Source: Polyangiaceae bacterium (GTDB lineage Bacteria; Myxococcota_A; Polyangia; Polyangiales; Polyangiaceae). Taken from it: DNA of 35,056 nt. Below are positions 24,528-33,499 of the stretch, one piece after another (positions within the stretch are counted from its first letter, which is position 1; every line of letters starts with the position of its first letter). The position numbers were made by a program, and so were the translations under genes. The notes below the pieces were generated by a model. That model was not told where the DNA came from. It saw nothing but the letters and a program-made list of their open reading frames with translations, and did not search any database. The stretch is taken from NCBI GenBank assembly GCA_016933275.1, contig JAFGBI010000362.1, forward strand, positions 1 through 35,056, written 5' to 3'.

Positions 24528-25718
24528 CTAGCTCCGGCGCGGGGGGAGGGCGGGGCAAGCGGTGGTGGCTCCGCTGGCGAATCCGCGGTGGATCACGATC
24601 TTCTGGCCCTCCTCGCGGCCGCTCGCGAACGCGTCGGTGTGCCGACTCCCGAAGTGCCGGGTCCAGCGCACGCGAGGGTGGCGTTGGCGAAAAAACGACC
24701 CAAGCTCGGCATCGCCAACCCAGACCAGTCCCTCCTTCTGGTGTGCCTGTTTCTGCCGTGCGAGCCGGTCGCTGAACCCAGTCATGACTCCCGCCAAGAA
24801 CTGGCGCCGCCCACCGTTCAGCTTCGTATGCCTGGCCCGTTGGTTTGCGCGCCAGAGTGCGCCCGCGGTGTGGAGGAGGAACGAATACGCGTACTCAGCG
24901 AGCTCCAGGTTCTGGGGCGTGCCGCAGACCTCGAGCACGCTGCCTCGCTTGCCCTCGAGAGCGCGCCAGATCGGGACCCAGATGGCCTCGACGAAGAAAT
25001 GCTCGGACAAAATCGCGGCTAGGATCCGCTCGGCTTCGCTGACGCGCCCCGTGGGCTTGCCGAGGTGGCGGAAGCCATAGCGCCGAGCCGCTCCCTGCGA
25101 CTCGATCTCAATATTGTACTTTAGCATCAGCCGCTGCGCTGCCAGGGCTGCGGCCTGCGCTTCGTGCTCGTTGGGACTCGCCGCGAGCGCGAGGAGCTTG
25201 GCGATGCGCTCGAGGGCTCGGTGGTCGCTGTCGGTGGTGGCGCTCGCGGGGAGCCCCGTGGCTCGCTGGTCGATCCCCCGGGTTCTACAGACCTCGCGGA
25301 ACGCCGGACCATGTGCGGTCTCGTCCTGATGGCCCAGCACCTCGTCCACGAACTGATGGGCCATTTCGTGTTTCAGCACCTCCAGAACCGTGCCCCACCC
25401 CTGTTCGGCGAGGAGTGATCGGCCAAGCTCGATCGTGCGATGCGCCCGCAGCCAGGCGCCGAGCCGTCCCGGGTTGGACCCGAGGGCAAGGACGGGACGT
25501 TGGAGCCGGCCGCCGAAGATCTGGAGGTTGAGGTCGGAATAGGCTCCGCGGAGCGCGCGCAAGGCCGCGGCTTCGAGCTCCGTCGAGAGTTCGGAGGGGG
25601 GCGCACCAAGACCAGGCACGTCCTGGCGGGTAGCATTCCCGGCCCCGTGACGCACGTCCCTCGGAAAGACCTCGCCGATTGCTCCCAATCGCTTCCCGGT
25701 TTGCCTGACCGGTGGCAT
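24528..25718 (-). CDS. SprT-like metalloprotease domain fused to DUF2786
   Basis: From ATG 25718 the protein has 396 residues. A SprT-like zinc metalloprotease domain spans about residues 45-150 with HEMAH (117-121) and a third ligand candidate in AHGPAF. A DUF2786 helical motif follows (RIAKLLALAASPNEHEAQAAALAAQRLMLKYNI), then a C-terminal region of about 180 residues that usually accompanies DUF2786. The SprT family includes the eukaryotic DNA-protein crosslink protease Spartan, but bacterial members of this architecture are uncharacterised to my knowledge. The frame continues to 25838, across the start of the divergent S1 gene. ATG 25718 is the most downstream ATG before the domain and leaves 13 bp between the two starts. 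The exact start is uncertain. Confidence 0.8.
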   Translation of the reverse strand: MPPVRQTGKRLGAIGEVFPRDVRHGAGNATRQDVPGLGAPPSELSTELEAAALRALRGAYSDLNLQIFGGRLQRPVLALGSNPGRLGAWLRAHRTIELGRSLLAEQGWGTVLEVLKHEMAHQFVDEVLGHQDETAHGPAFREVCRTRGIDQRATGLPASATTDSDHRALERIAKLLALAASPNEHEAQAAALAAQRLMLKYNIEIESQGAARRYGFRHLGKPTGRVSEAERILAAILSEHFFVEAIWVPIWRALEGKRGSVLEVCGTPQNLELAEYAYSFLLHTAGALWRANQRARHTKLNGGRRQFLAGVMTGFSDRLARQKQAHQKEGLVWVGDAELGSFFRQRHPRVRWTRHFGSRHTDAFASGREEGQKIVIHRGFASGATTACPALPPRRS

Positions 25719-25731
25719 ATTCCGCGGCCCC

Positions 25732-27030
25732 ATGGCTCGCGATGACGATTTTGCCTTCCTGATGGAGTCCGTGGCTTCCGACAGCAGCAAGCGAGCTGCC
25801 CGGAGGTTGCGCCGCGGTGAGGTCACCGAGGGAACCATCGTTCAGATCACCAGCGACAGCGTCTTCGTGGACGTCGGTGGCACCTCTGAGGCACGCATCG
25901 ACCGTGCCGAGGTCCTCGACCGGTCCGGTGAGCTCACGGTGAAGGTCGGGGACCGCGTCCGCGCCACGGTGACCGACGGGAGACCCGGTCAGCTCACCCT
26001 TGCCCTCGCCATCGGCCGCGACGGCGCGGTCGACGTGGGAGCCCTCGAGGCGGCTAGGGCAGCCGGGGCCACCGTGGAGGGCGTCGTGACCCAAGCGATC
26101 AAGGGTGGGCTCGAGATCGGGATCGGCGAATTGCGGGCGTTCTGCCCCGCGTCGCAGGTCGATGTCGGCTACGTCGCGGATCTCGGCACCTTCGTTGGGC
26201 AGACCGTGCAGGTCCGCGTGGTCGAGGTTCGGGACGGAGGGCGCTCGGTCGTGGTTTCGCGCCGCGCCGAGGTCGAAGCGCGGCGACAGGACCAGCAGCG
26301 AGCGATCCTCGAACGACTGGCCCCCGGGGCCGAGGTCGAGGGAACGGTGCACTCCACCAATCGCCATGGTGCGGTGATCGACCTCGGTGGTATCGAGGGC
26401 TTCGTCCACATCTCGGAGCTCGCCCACCACCGCATCGGCACCGCCGAGGACGCCGTGTCGGTTGGTGACGCCGTGCGCGCGCGGGTCCTTGCCGTCGAGG
26501 AAAGCCCGAAGGGCGTCCGTGTTCGACTCAGCATCAAGGCACTCCTCGACGCCCCTCCCCGTCCGGCGGCGCCCGCTCCCGACGAGGTACTGAAGGGCGT
26601 CATCTCGCGCCACTCCACCTTCGGGGTGTTCGTCGAGACGCCGAGCGGCGAAGGGCTGGTGCCCGCGCGTGATCTCGGCCTACCGCCGGGCGCGGACCAC
26701 AAGCGCGCCTACCCGATCGGGCGCGAGGTGGAGGTCGTCGTCGTCCAACGAGACGCTCAGAACGGCAAGCTTCGCTTCAGTGTCAGCGGCGTGGCCGACG
26801 TCCAGGAGCGCCGGAATTTCCGCGAGTTCGCGGCTGTCGAGCGGCCCGCTACGAGATCGGGCGGGATGGGGAGTCTCGGCGATCTGCTCCGCGCCAAGCT
26901 CGACCTCCCGGCCCCGGCTGTCGAGCCTGCTGCTCCCGTAGGCCCGGCGCGCTCACCGGATGCCGACGGTGGTGTTTCGCCGGCCCCGGCAGGTCGCTCT
27001 GGTGTGGAGCGCCGGCGGAAGCGCTCGTGA
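25732..27030 (+). CDS. RNA-binding protein with four S1 domains (S1-like)
   Basis: Four S1 oligonucleotide-binding domains are visible: about residues 30-93 (EVTEGTIVQITSDSVFVDVGG), 113-178 (ATVEGVVTQAIKGGLEIGI), 200-270 (EVEGTVHSTNRHGAVIDLGGIEGFVHISEL, the most canonical) and 287-352 (LKGVISRHSTFGVFVET). A low-complexity tail ending VERRRKRS follows. At 432 residues it is shorter than the six-domain ribosomal protein S1, so it is either a paralogue or the four-domain type found in some bacteria. It should bind mRNA or the ribosome in the cytosol. The ATG overlaps the open frame of the divergent SprT-like gene, so its promoter must lie within that gene or at its start. Confidence 0.85.
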   Translation: MARDDDFAFLMESVASDSSKRAARRLRRGEVTEGTIVQITSDSVFVDVGGTSEARIDRAEVLDRSGELTVKVGDRVRATVTDGRPGQLTLALAIGRDGAVDVGALEAARAAGATVEGVVTQAIKGGLEIGIGELRAFCPASQVDVGYVADLGTFVGQTVQVRVVEVRDGGRSVVVSRRAEVEARRQDQQRAILERLAPGAEVEGTVHSTNRHGAVIDLGGIEGFVHISELAHHRIGTAEDAVSVGDAVRARVLAVEESPKGVRVRLSIKALLDAPPRPAAPAPDEVLKGVISRHSTFGVFVETPSGEGLVPARDLGLPPGADHKRAYPIGREVEVVVVQRDAQNGKLRFSVSGVADVQERRNFREFAAVERPATRSGGMGSLGDLLRAKLDLPAPAVEPAAPVGPARSPDADGGVSPAPAGRSGVERRRKRS

Positions 27031-27177
27031 CCAGCAGACGTTCGAGGAACCCCCGTCGGTTTTTCCCTCGACGATAATGGGGGAGCCAGGCCGATCCCCG
27101 GGGATACCTACCTTGACGCCCAAGTCACCGTCAGGGAGGATGCGGAAGGTGTAGGAGCGTATGTTCGTGCGATGGTC

Positions 27178-27181
27178 GGAG
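27178..27181 (+). promoter_or_regulatory. Ribosome-binding site deciding the start of kinase 3
   Basis: GGAG lies five bases before ATG 27187. The earlier in-frame ATG at 27172 has its nearest GGAG fifteen bases away, so 27187 is preferred. Confidence 0.6.
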
Positions 27182-27186
27182 ATCCG

Positions 27187-28848
27187 ATGGACAGGGCCTC
27201 GCAAGAGCTGACGAGTGGCGTCTACGTCGGGGACGTGATCGACGGCAAATACCGGGTAGACCGCGTGCTGGGCGCCGGGGGCATGGGAATGGTGGTGTTG
27301 GCTCACCACATCCACCTCGACGAACGGGTCGCGATCAAGGTCCTCCTGCCGGAGGCGATGCGCCAGCCCGAGGCGGTCGCGCGATTCTCTCGGGAGGCGC
27401 GGGCCGCGGTAAAGATCAAGAGCGAGCATGTGGCGCGCGTCAGTGACGTCGGCACGCTCCCCTCCGGTGCGCCCTACATGGTCATGGAGTTCCTCGAGGG
27501 GCTAGACCTCGCGGAATGGCTGGACCAGCACGGTGTGCTCAGCGTCGAACAGGCCGTCGAGTTCGTCATCCAGGCGTGCGACGCGATCGCTGATGCCCAC
27601 AGCATCGGCATCGTGCACCGGGACCTCAAGCCCTCGAATCTCTTCTGTATTCGGCGAAACGACGGCCAGCTGGCCATCAAGGTGCTCGATTTCGGGATCT
27701 CCAAGGTCGGTCCTGGAATCGGGGTGGGGGCGGATCATGCGATGACGCGGACGACCGCGGTGATGGGGTCGCCGTACTACATGTCGCCCGAGCAGGTGCG
27801 CTCGACGCGAGACGTGGATGCGCGGTCGGACATCTGGTCGATCGGTGTCATCCTTTTCGAGCTCCTCGCCAGGCAGGTGCCATTCAGCGGCGAATCGGTG
27901 ATGGACCTAGCGGTCCAGATCACCACCAATGAGCCACGGGAGCTGCGCGAGGTCCGCCCCGACGTGCCGCTTGGGCTCGCGGCGATCCTGAATCGGTGCC
28001 TGCAGAAGGACCGCGAGGCCCGGTACCCGAACGTGGCCGAACTCGCCTTGGCCCTCACCGAGTTCGCTCCCCAGCAGTCCCGGGTGATCGCCCATCGAAT
28101 CGCGCGGGTACTCCAAGTGGCAGCGCCTGGGCTGGGTGGCTCCGCCGGCTCGCCCCTTCCGGGGCGTGGCAGCTCGCCCCAACCCTTCGCCCGTACGCCT
28201 TCCGGTATCGGCGCCGGGCCCGTCGCCGGAGGCAGCGGCTTCCCCCCGGGCTCCTCGTCTGCCGTCGACCCGCGCCTCACGCCGAACCAGCCAGCCGTTC
28301 CCGGAGTCACGGTCAGGGGTGCCGTTTCGGGGCCGATGGCCCCGGCGGCCACCGCGCCCGGCACCGTTGCCGCATGGGGCCAGGACTCGAACGGACCGGC
28401 GAAGAGGAGGGGTCTGCTGGTACTGCTGGTGGCTGCAGCTGGCCTGCTCGGTGCGGTTGGGGCGTTGGCCATCGTGGCGGTGGTCGTCCTGCACCCCGAA
28501 GATGGAGGGACGAGCCTCGGATCCGCTGGATCCGCCGACGCTGCGGGCCGCCAGTTCTCGGTGTCCGCGGTCCCGGTCAGCGCGGAGGTGGCGTCCGCCC
28601 AGCGTACCCCTTCCGCCGACGCACCCGTGGTGGCGCCGTCGGCCAGCGTGGTGGTCAGTGCGGCTCAACGGCCGAGTCCCGCAGCTCCCGCCACGTGGCG
28701 TCCAGCAGCCACGCGGACACCCGCGGCCTCGAGCTCCCCGCAACCGGCGACAGCGGCTACCGCTCCCGCTGGCACACCGAGGTGCACCCCGAACTTCACA
28801 CTCGACGCGCAAGGCCGCAAGCATTTCAAACCGGAGTGCTTCCGCTAG
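27187..28848 (+). CDS. Membrane-anchored Ser/Thr protein kinase 3
   Basis: A 553-residue Hanks-type kinase. The catalytic domain (about residues 20-290) has GAGGMGMVV, K51 (VAIK), D146 (HRDLKPSN), D168 (LDFGISK) and MSPEQ. A Gly/Pro-rich linker leads to one membrane helix (about 409-435, GLLVLLVAAAGLLGAVGALAIVAVVVL). The tail outside the membrane is about 115 residues of Ala/Ser/Pro-rich sequence ending TPRCTPNFTLDAQGRKHFKPECFR, with two Cys near the end that could form a disulphide. An earlier in-frame ATG lies at 27172. The next gene starts 62 bp downstream on the same strand and encodes a PEGA-like secreted protein, so the two may be co-transcribed. Confidence 0.92.
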   Translation: MDRASQELTSGVYVGDVIDGKYRVDRVLGAGGMGMVVLAHHIHLDERVAIKVLLPEAMRQPEAVARFSREARAAVKIKSEHVARVSDVGTLPSGAPYMVMEFLEGLDLAEWLDQHGVLSVEQAVEFVIQACDAIADAHSIGIVHRDLKPSNLFCIRRNDGQLAIKVLDFGISKVGPGIGVGADHAMTRTTAVMGSPYYMSPEQVRSTRDVDARSDIWSIGVILFELLARQVPFSGESVMDLAVQITTNEPRELREVRPDVPLGLAAILNRCLQKDREARYPNVAELALALTEFAPQQSRVIAHRIARVLQVAAPGLGGSAGSPLPGRGSSPQPFARTPSGIGAGPVAGGSGFPPGSSSAVDPRLTPNQPAVPGVTVRGAVSGPMAPAATAPGTVAAWGQDSNGPAKRRGLLVLLVAAAGLLGAVGALAIVAVVVLHPEDGGTSLGSAGSADAAGRQFSVSAVPVSAEVASAQRTPSADAPVVAPSASVVVSAAQRPSPAAPATWRPAATRTPAASSSPQPATAATAPAGTPRCTPNFTLDAQGRKHFKPECFR

Positions 28849-28910
28849 CCTCGTTTGCCCGCTCTCGCCGGACGAAGCCAGGACAAGACCCCAGCCATTA
28901 CGAGGATCCG

Positions 28911-29831
28911 ATGCTCCGACACACGACTGCGTTCGTCCTAACCTCGCTGCTGGCGACGCTCACGGTGACGATGTCTGGTCTCGCTGCCGAACCCACGGCA
29001 GCGGAGTGCATTTCGGCGCACGAGCGGGCGACGAAGCTGCAAGGCGAGCGGAAGCTCCGCTCTGCGCGGGAGCAATACGTCGTCTGTGCGTCCGCGAGCT
29101 GTCCATCGGAGGTGCGCGACGAATGCGCCCAGGCGGTTGCCGAGGTGAACCGAGCGCTGCCCACGGTGGTCTTCGCGGTTCGGGATGCCCAAGGTCACGA
29201 TCTTGCCGAGGTGAACGTGACGATGGATGGCAAAACGCTCGTCGACCGGCTGGACGGAGCCGCGATCGAGGTCGACCCGGGGGAGCACGAGTTCTCCTTC
29301 GCAGTTCCGGGGGTAGAGTCGGTGGTGAGGAAGTTCGTCGTGCGCGAGGGCGAGAAGGAGCGGCGCGAGCAGATCGAGGTCGGAGCCGCCCTTCCGTCGA
29401 GCGAGCCGAGCTTGTCCCAGCCGACCGAGGGCGCGGCGTCCCCGTCGGGAACGAACGCCGGAGGAGCGACGGACGAGGCGCCGAAGCCGGGGCGCGAGCG
29501 GCGCACGATTGGCTTCCTGGTCACCGGTCTCGGGGTCGCGGCGCTGGGCTTGGGTGGGGTCTTCGGCCTGCTCGCGAACAGCGCCAAGCGTGACTACGAA
29601 GATGACTGCGGAGATGCCGTCGGCGCTCCTTCGAACACGCAGTGCGGTGAGGACGGCGTGGAGGCGAACGACCGGGCGCGTTTGGATGCGGCGGTGTCGA
29701 CCGGGCTCGTCGTGGGGGGAGCGGTGGCGGCGGTCACCGGCGTGACCCTGGTATTGAGCGCGCCGAAGCGCCGTGCCCAGGTTGCGATCGGCACGGGGCC
29801 GGGAAGCGTGATCGTGACGGGACGGTTCTGA
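28911..29831 (+). CDS. Secreted PEGA-like protein with two C-terminal membrane helices
   Basis: ATG 28911 (GAGG six bases upstream) gives 306 residues. A signal peptide (MLRHTTAFVLTSLLATLTVTMSGLAAE) precedes a Cys-containing helical region (ECISAHERATKLQGERKLRSAREQYVVCASASCPSEVRDEC). A PEGA-like beta domain (about 85-150: VVFAVRDAQGHDLAEVNVTMDG .. VDPGEHEFSFAVPG), a Ser/Pro/Gly linker, a hydrophobic segment (IGFLVTGLGVAALGLGGVFGLL), a two-Cys loop, a second hydrophobic segment and the ending VTGRF follow. The architecture matches the protein at 15400-16464. It follows kinase 3 on the same strand. The N-terminal cysteines suggest disulphides in the periplasm. Function unknown. Confidence 0.8.
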   Translation: MLRHTTAFVLTSLLATLTVTMSGLAAEPTAAECISAHERATKLQGERKLRSAREQYVVCASASCPSEVRDECAQAVAEVNRALPTVVFAVRDAQGHDLAEVNVTMDGKTLVDRLDGAAIEVDPGEHEFSFAVPGVESVVRKFVVREGEKERREQIEVGAALPSSEPSLSQPTEGAASPSGTNAGGATDEAPKPGRERRTIGFLVTGLGVAALGLGGVFGLLANSAKRDYEDDCGDAVGAPSNTQCGEDGVEANDRARLDAAVSTGLVVGGAVAAVTGVTLVLSAPKRRAQVAIGTGPGSVIVTGRF

Positions 29832-29873
29832 CAGGGGCCCAGCTCGCCGTGGGTCGATGGCTTCGCGGCGCGT

Positions 29874-31544
29874 TCAGCCCTGCTTCTTCTCGATTCTCGC
29901 CCAGGTGTCACGCAGCGTCACCACGCGGTCGAATACCAAGTGGTCGGGGCAGGTATCGGGATCGACGCAGAAGTAGCCCTGGCGCAGGAACTGGAAGCGA
30001 TCTCCGACGGCAGCGTCGCGCAAGCCCGGCTCCAGCTTGCACCCCGTCAGGGTCTCGAGGGAGGCAGGGTTCAGATCCGCGATGAAATCCCCGTTCTCAC
30101 CAGGGTTCTCCTGGGTGAAGAGGTGCTCGTAGAGCCGCACCTCGGCGTCGATCGCAGTCGTCGCCGCGACCCAGTGCAGGGTTCCCCGCACCTTGACCCC
30201 CTGCGCTTCGCCACCGCGCGTGGCAGGGTCGTACGAACACTGGAGCTCGACGACGCGGCCGGAGGCATCCTTGACCACCCGCTCGCACCGGATGATGTAG
30301 GCGTGTTTCAGCCGGACCAGCGCCCCGGGTGCGAGCCGAAACCACTGCTTCGGTGGATCCTCGCGGAAATCCTCCGCCTCGATGAACAGATCGCGAGCGA
30401 AGGGGACCTCTCGCGTGCCGGCAGCCGCATCCTCGGGGTTGTTCTCGGCCACCAGCTGCTCGACCGTCCCTTCCGGGTAGTTCTCGATCACCACCTTGAG
30501 CGGGCGCAGGACTGCCATCACCCGCTTCGCTCTGCGGTTGAGATCATCGCGGATGCAGCTCTCGAGGAGCTGGACGTCGACGGTGCTGTTCGTCTTCGCG
30601 ACCCCGATGCGCCCCGCGAACTCCCGGATCGACTCCGGGGTGTAGCCACGCCGTCGGAGCCCGCAGATGGTGGGCATGCGCGGATCGTCCCAGCCGCGCA
30701 CGAGGCCATCCATGACGAGCTGCAAGAGTTTGCGCTTGCTCATCACTGTGTAGGTCAGGTTGAGCCGCGCGAACTCGATCTGTTGGGGAGCGAAGATCCC
30801 GAGCGCCTGGAGGAACCAATCGTAGAGCGGCCGGTGGTCTTCGAACTCGAGCGTGCAGATCGAGTGCGTGATCCCCTCGATCGAGTCCGACTGGCCGTGG
30901 GCGAAGTCGTACATCGGGTAGATGCACCACTTGTCCCCGGTCCGCTGATGATGCGCCCGCTTGATCCGGTACATGATGGGGTCGCGCAGGTTGAGATTGC
31001 CGGCTCTCATGTCGATCTTCGCGCGGAGCGTGCGCGAGCCGTCCGGAAACTCCCCCGCCCGCATTCGCCGAAAGAGGCCGAGGTTCTCCTCGCGGCTCCG
31101 GTTTCGATAGGGGCTCTCTCGCCCGGGTTCCATGAGAGAACCGCGGTAACTTCGGAGCTTGTCCACGGACAGATCGCAGACGAACGCGAGCCCCTTCTCG
31201 ACGAGGAGCTCCGCCCACTCGTAGAGCTGTTCATAGTAGTCGGAGGCGTAGAGCTCGCGGTCCCATTGGAAGCCGAGCCAGCGTATGTCCTCCTTGATCG
31301 AATCGACGTACTCCTGATCCTCCTTTTCTGGGTTCGTGTCGTCCATGCGGAGGTTGCATTCGCCGCCATACTGCGCGGCGATTCCGAAATCGATACAGAT
31401 GGCCTTGGCGTGTCCGATGTGCAGGTAGCCGTTTGGCTCTGGGGGGAAGCGCGTGCGCACCCGTCCATCGAAGCGGCCTGAACGGTTGTGTTCGTCGATG
31501 ATCTCGCGGATGAAGTCGGTGGGAGTCGGGGCGGCGGTCGACAT
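29874..31544 (-). CDS. glnS: Glutaminyl-tRNA synthetase
   Basis: GlnS charges tRNA-Gln with glutamine. This class Ic synthetase of 556 residues is almost the length of the E. coli enzyme. HIGH lies at residues 42-45 ([16 protein letters not shown]), the glutamine/ATP region follows with [13 protein letters not shown] sequence ([18 protein letters not shown]), and the KMSKS-type loop reads VMSKRKL. The C-terminal half has the two beta-barrel anticodon-binding regions. ATG 31544 has GGAG six bases upstream. It is convergent with the PEGA-like gene and stands alone. Its presence implies direct glutaminylation, at least as one route, rather than sole reliance on GatCAB. Confidence 0.97.
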   Translation of the reverse strand: MSTAAPTPTDFIREIIDEHNRSGRFDGRVRTRFPPEPNGYLHIGHAKAICIDFGIAAQYGGECNLRMDDTNPEKEDQEYVDSIKEDIRWLGFQWDRELYASDYYEQLYEWAELLVEKGLAFVCDLSVDKLRSYRGSLMEPGRESPYRNRSREENLGLFRRMRAGEFPDGSRTLRAKIDMRAGNLNLRDPIMYRIKRAHHQRTGDKWCIYPMYDFAHGQSDSIEGITHSICTLEFEDHRPLYDWFLQALGIFAPQQIEFARLNLTYTVMSKRKLLQLVMDGLVRGWDDPRMPTICGLRRRGYTPESIREFAGRIGVAKTNSTVDVQLLESCIRDDLNRRAKRVMAVLRPLKVVIENYPEGTVEQLVAENNPEDAAAGTREVPFARDLFIEAEDFREDPPKQWFRLAPGALVRLKHAYIIRCERVVKDASGRVVELQCSYDPATRGGEAQGVKVRGTLHWVAATTAIDAEVRLYEHLFTQENPGENGDFIADLNPASLETLTGCKLEPGLRDAAVGDRFQFLRQGYFCVDPDTCPDHLVFDRVVTLRDTWARIEKKQG

Positions 31545-32035
31545 GGTGCGCTCCAGCGGCGCCGAGCTTGGCCCGCCTCCGAGGGATGTTCAACCCGGCC
31601 TCGGGTCCTGCCTCGCAAAATCCAGACACCAATCCGCGAGGTTGGGCCGAGGTACGTCGAACCGCGCGCGCCGCGGTCTCCGCGGCCGTCGCCCTGCCGT
31701 GTGCGGCGCCGCCGAGGCGCTGGTCTGGACGTACCGACCGAAGAGAACGGCCGGCTGCGGCGAAGTGCCGTCGCGCTCCAGTCAGTCTGGCCGAACGCCT
31801 CCGTGGCGGCTCGGCGCGAGCCGAACCCGACGTCGTCACCCACCCCGGGTTGGGGCGACGAGCGAGAGAGCAATCGGGTTGCCAGCGGCAACGGACCCCT
31901 GGAGAGCGCTTGTTCGGAGCCGGCTCCGCCGGCATCGGGACTTGGCTGGGGCTCGGCGAGGGAGGGACATGAAGTCGCTGTCAGAATGGGAAAGGGTGGA
32001 AAGAAGGCTTCGGTTCGGCTATGTGACGGACTGTC
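31545..32035. other. Intergenic region with a fossil repeat end, no gene seen
   Basis: A gap of about 490 bp between divergent glnS and the LacI-family gene. No credible coding frame is seen. At 31867-31894 a sequence AGAGCAATCGGGTTGCCAGC followed by GGCAACGG resembles the left end of the dispersed repeat, without hairpin or right end, so it is probably a decayed copy. A purine-rich stretch at 31980-32010 lies just before the LacI-family GTG start. Confidence 0.5.
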
Positions 32036-33085
32036 GTGCCCCCGCTGCCACACCAGAAGAAACCCACGATCAAGGACGTGGCCGCCAAGGCGGGAGTGTC
32101 GAGCGCTACGGTCTCCTTCGTCCTCAACAACCGCCCTGGGCAGGCCATCAGCGACAAGGTCCGGAAACGCGTCCTGCGGATTGCCGAGCAGCTGAACTAC
32201 CATCCATCGGCGACGGCAGCGGGGCTAGCGCGCAAGCGCACCCACAACATGGGGGTCGTCTTTTATCGGGACGAGCAGCTGATCAGCAACGCCTTCTACT
32301 CGTTCGTGGTCCAGGGGGTGATCAAAGAGGCGATTCGACGGGAGTATAACCTCCTCTTCTCGTTTCTGCCCGTGGAGTACCGCGGCTACGCCGACCTGCC
32401 CAAGATAGTGCGGGAGAACAACGTCGAGGGCGTCATCCTGGTCCGTGAGACGAGCCCGCGGCTCGTCAAGGACATCGAGGCCCGCGGGATCCCGGTGGTG
32501 GCCATCGACAACTTCCCACCCCTCAAGGGTGTCCAGTCCATCGAGATTGACAACCGCCACGGGGGACGCATCGCCGCCGACCATCTGGTGGCGCTCGGTC
32601 ACCGGCGCATCGCGTTTCTGCAAGCCGCCATGGATCGCCCCAGCATCGCGGAGCGGGGGCAGGGGTTCCGCGCCGGGTTGGAGGCGGCGGGTCTGCGCTT
32701 CTCGCCCCGCACCCACCTGGTCCGGGCTGCCGAACTGACCTTCGACGGCGGTCGCGACGCTGCCGAGCGCATGTTCGCTTCCCCGCACCGTCCCTCGGCG
32801 GTCTTCTGCGCGAACGACGAGGTCGCCGCTGGTGTTCTTCGTGCGGCGCTGCTGCGTGGTCTCGCGGTGCCGCGGGACCTCAGCGTGGTGGGTTTCGACG
32901 ACATCACCATGAGCAACTACACCTACCCGCCACTTACCACCGTGGGTGTGGACAAGGAAGCTCTCGGGGTGGAAGCCATGTCGTGGCTCATCGAGCTGGT
33001 GGAGCGCGGCCGGCGCGATCCGAGCACGCGCCTCGCCGCCGTGTCTCTGGTCGAGCGCCAGACCACCGCCAGGCCCTCCGGCTGA
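32036..33085 (+). CDS. LacI-family transcriptional regulator
   Basis: A 349-residue repressor-type protein. The N-terminal helix-turn-helix is at residues 11-33 (TIKDVAAKAGVSSATVSFVLNN), followed by the hinge (NYHPSATAAGLARKRTHNMGVVF) and a periplasmic-binding-protein-like sugar domain (about 70-340; FCANDEVAAGVLRAAL and VVGFDDITMSNYTYPPLTTV are typical). Translation starts at GTG 32036. It lies upstream of remnants of a 2-epimerase and a GH130 phosphorylase on the same strand, so it probably once controlled beta-mannooligosaccharide use. The gene itself shows no damage. Its remaining targets are unknown. Confidence 0.93.
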   Translation: MPPLPHQKKPTIKDVAAKAGVSSATVSFVLNNRPGQAISDKVRKRVLRIAEQLNYHPSATAAGLARKRTHNMGVVFYRDEQLISNAFYSFVVQGVIKEAIRREYNLLFSFLPVEYRGYADLPKIVRENNVEGVILVRETSPRLVKDIEARGIPVVAIDNFPPLKGVQSIEIDNRHGGRIAADHLVALGHRRIAFLQAAMDRPSIAERGQGFRAGLEAAGLRFSPRTHLVRAAELTFDGGRDAAERMFASPHRPSAVFCANDEVAAGVLRAALLRGLAVPRDLSVVGFDDITMSNYTYPPLTTVGVDKEALGVEAMSWLIELVERGRRDPSTRLAAVSLVERQTTARPSG

Positions 33086-33136
33086 GGTGGGGATCCTTCG
33101 AGTCCGGGGTTCGGGGGCGGGGCGGGGTGAGGCCGG

Positions 33137-33152
33137 CTTAAACGATTTTTCT
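33137..33152. promoter_or_regulatory. Candidate LacI-type operator
   Basis: CTTAAACGATTTTTCT is an AT-rich patch with a central CG in an otherwise GC-rich gap, located 50 bp after the LacI-family gene and before the epimerase remnant. LacI-family operators are short palindromes centred on CG; this one is imperfect (AAACGATT), so the call is weak. Confidence 0.25.
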
Positions 33153-33229
33153 AGCGCAGAGAGCCATCCATCCTCTGGACACCGCTGCTCAACGGCGATA
33201 CGGGGCCGGGTTACGGATCGGAGGTATCG

Positions 33230-33499
33230 GTGCAGGATGGACATCCCCGTTCGCCCGCGGCCGCCAGCACTGGCCCGACCACCGATGGGGGGCGGTCCGA
33301 CCGCCTGGCGACGATTCGCGACCGGCTGCGCAGGCTGGAGCTCGAGGCGGTCGGGTTCTGGTGGCCCCGCGCGGCGGACCGTGGCAACGGCGGATTCTAC
33401 GGCCGCATCGACCGCCAGGGTCTACCGACCTCCCCGACCGAGAAGAGCATCGTTCAGCAGGCACGTCACTCCCCTCGTCATCCCGGAGCTCCCCGGTGA
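33230..33499 (+). pseudogene. AGE-family 2-epimerase, N-terminal fragment
   Basis: From GTG 33230 (GGAGG five bases upstream) the frame encodes RDRLRRLELEAVGFWWPRAAD followed by RGNGGFYGRIDRQG and EKSIVQQARH. This is the recognisable start of the N-acylglucosamine/cellobiose/mannobiose 2-epimerase family. The match stops abruptly after QQARH; the frame then runs into sequence belonging to the next enzyme and hits a stop at 33497. A complete enzyme has about 400 residues, so more than 300 are missing and no catalytic His remains. Beside a GH130 phosphorylase remnant, mannobiose 2-epimerase is the likeliest original activity. The break could be a genomic deletion or an assembly error. Confidence 0.75.
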
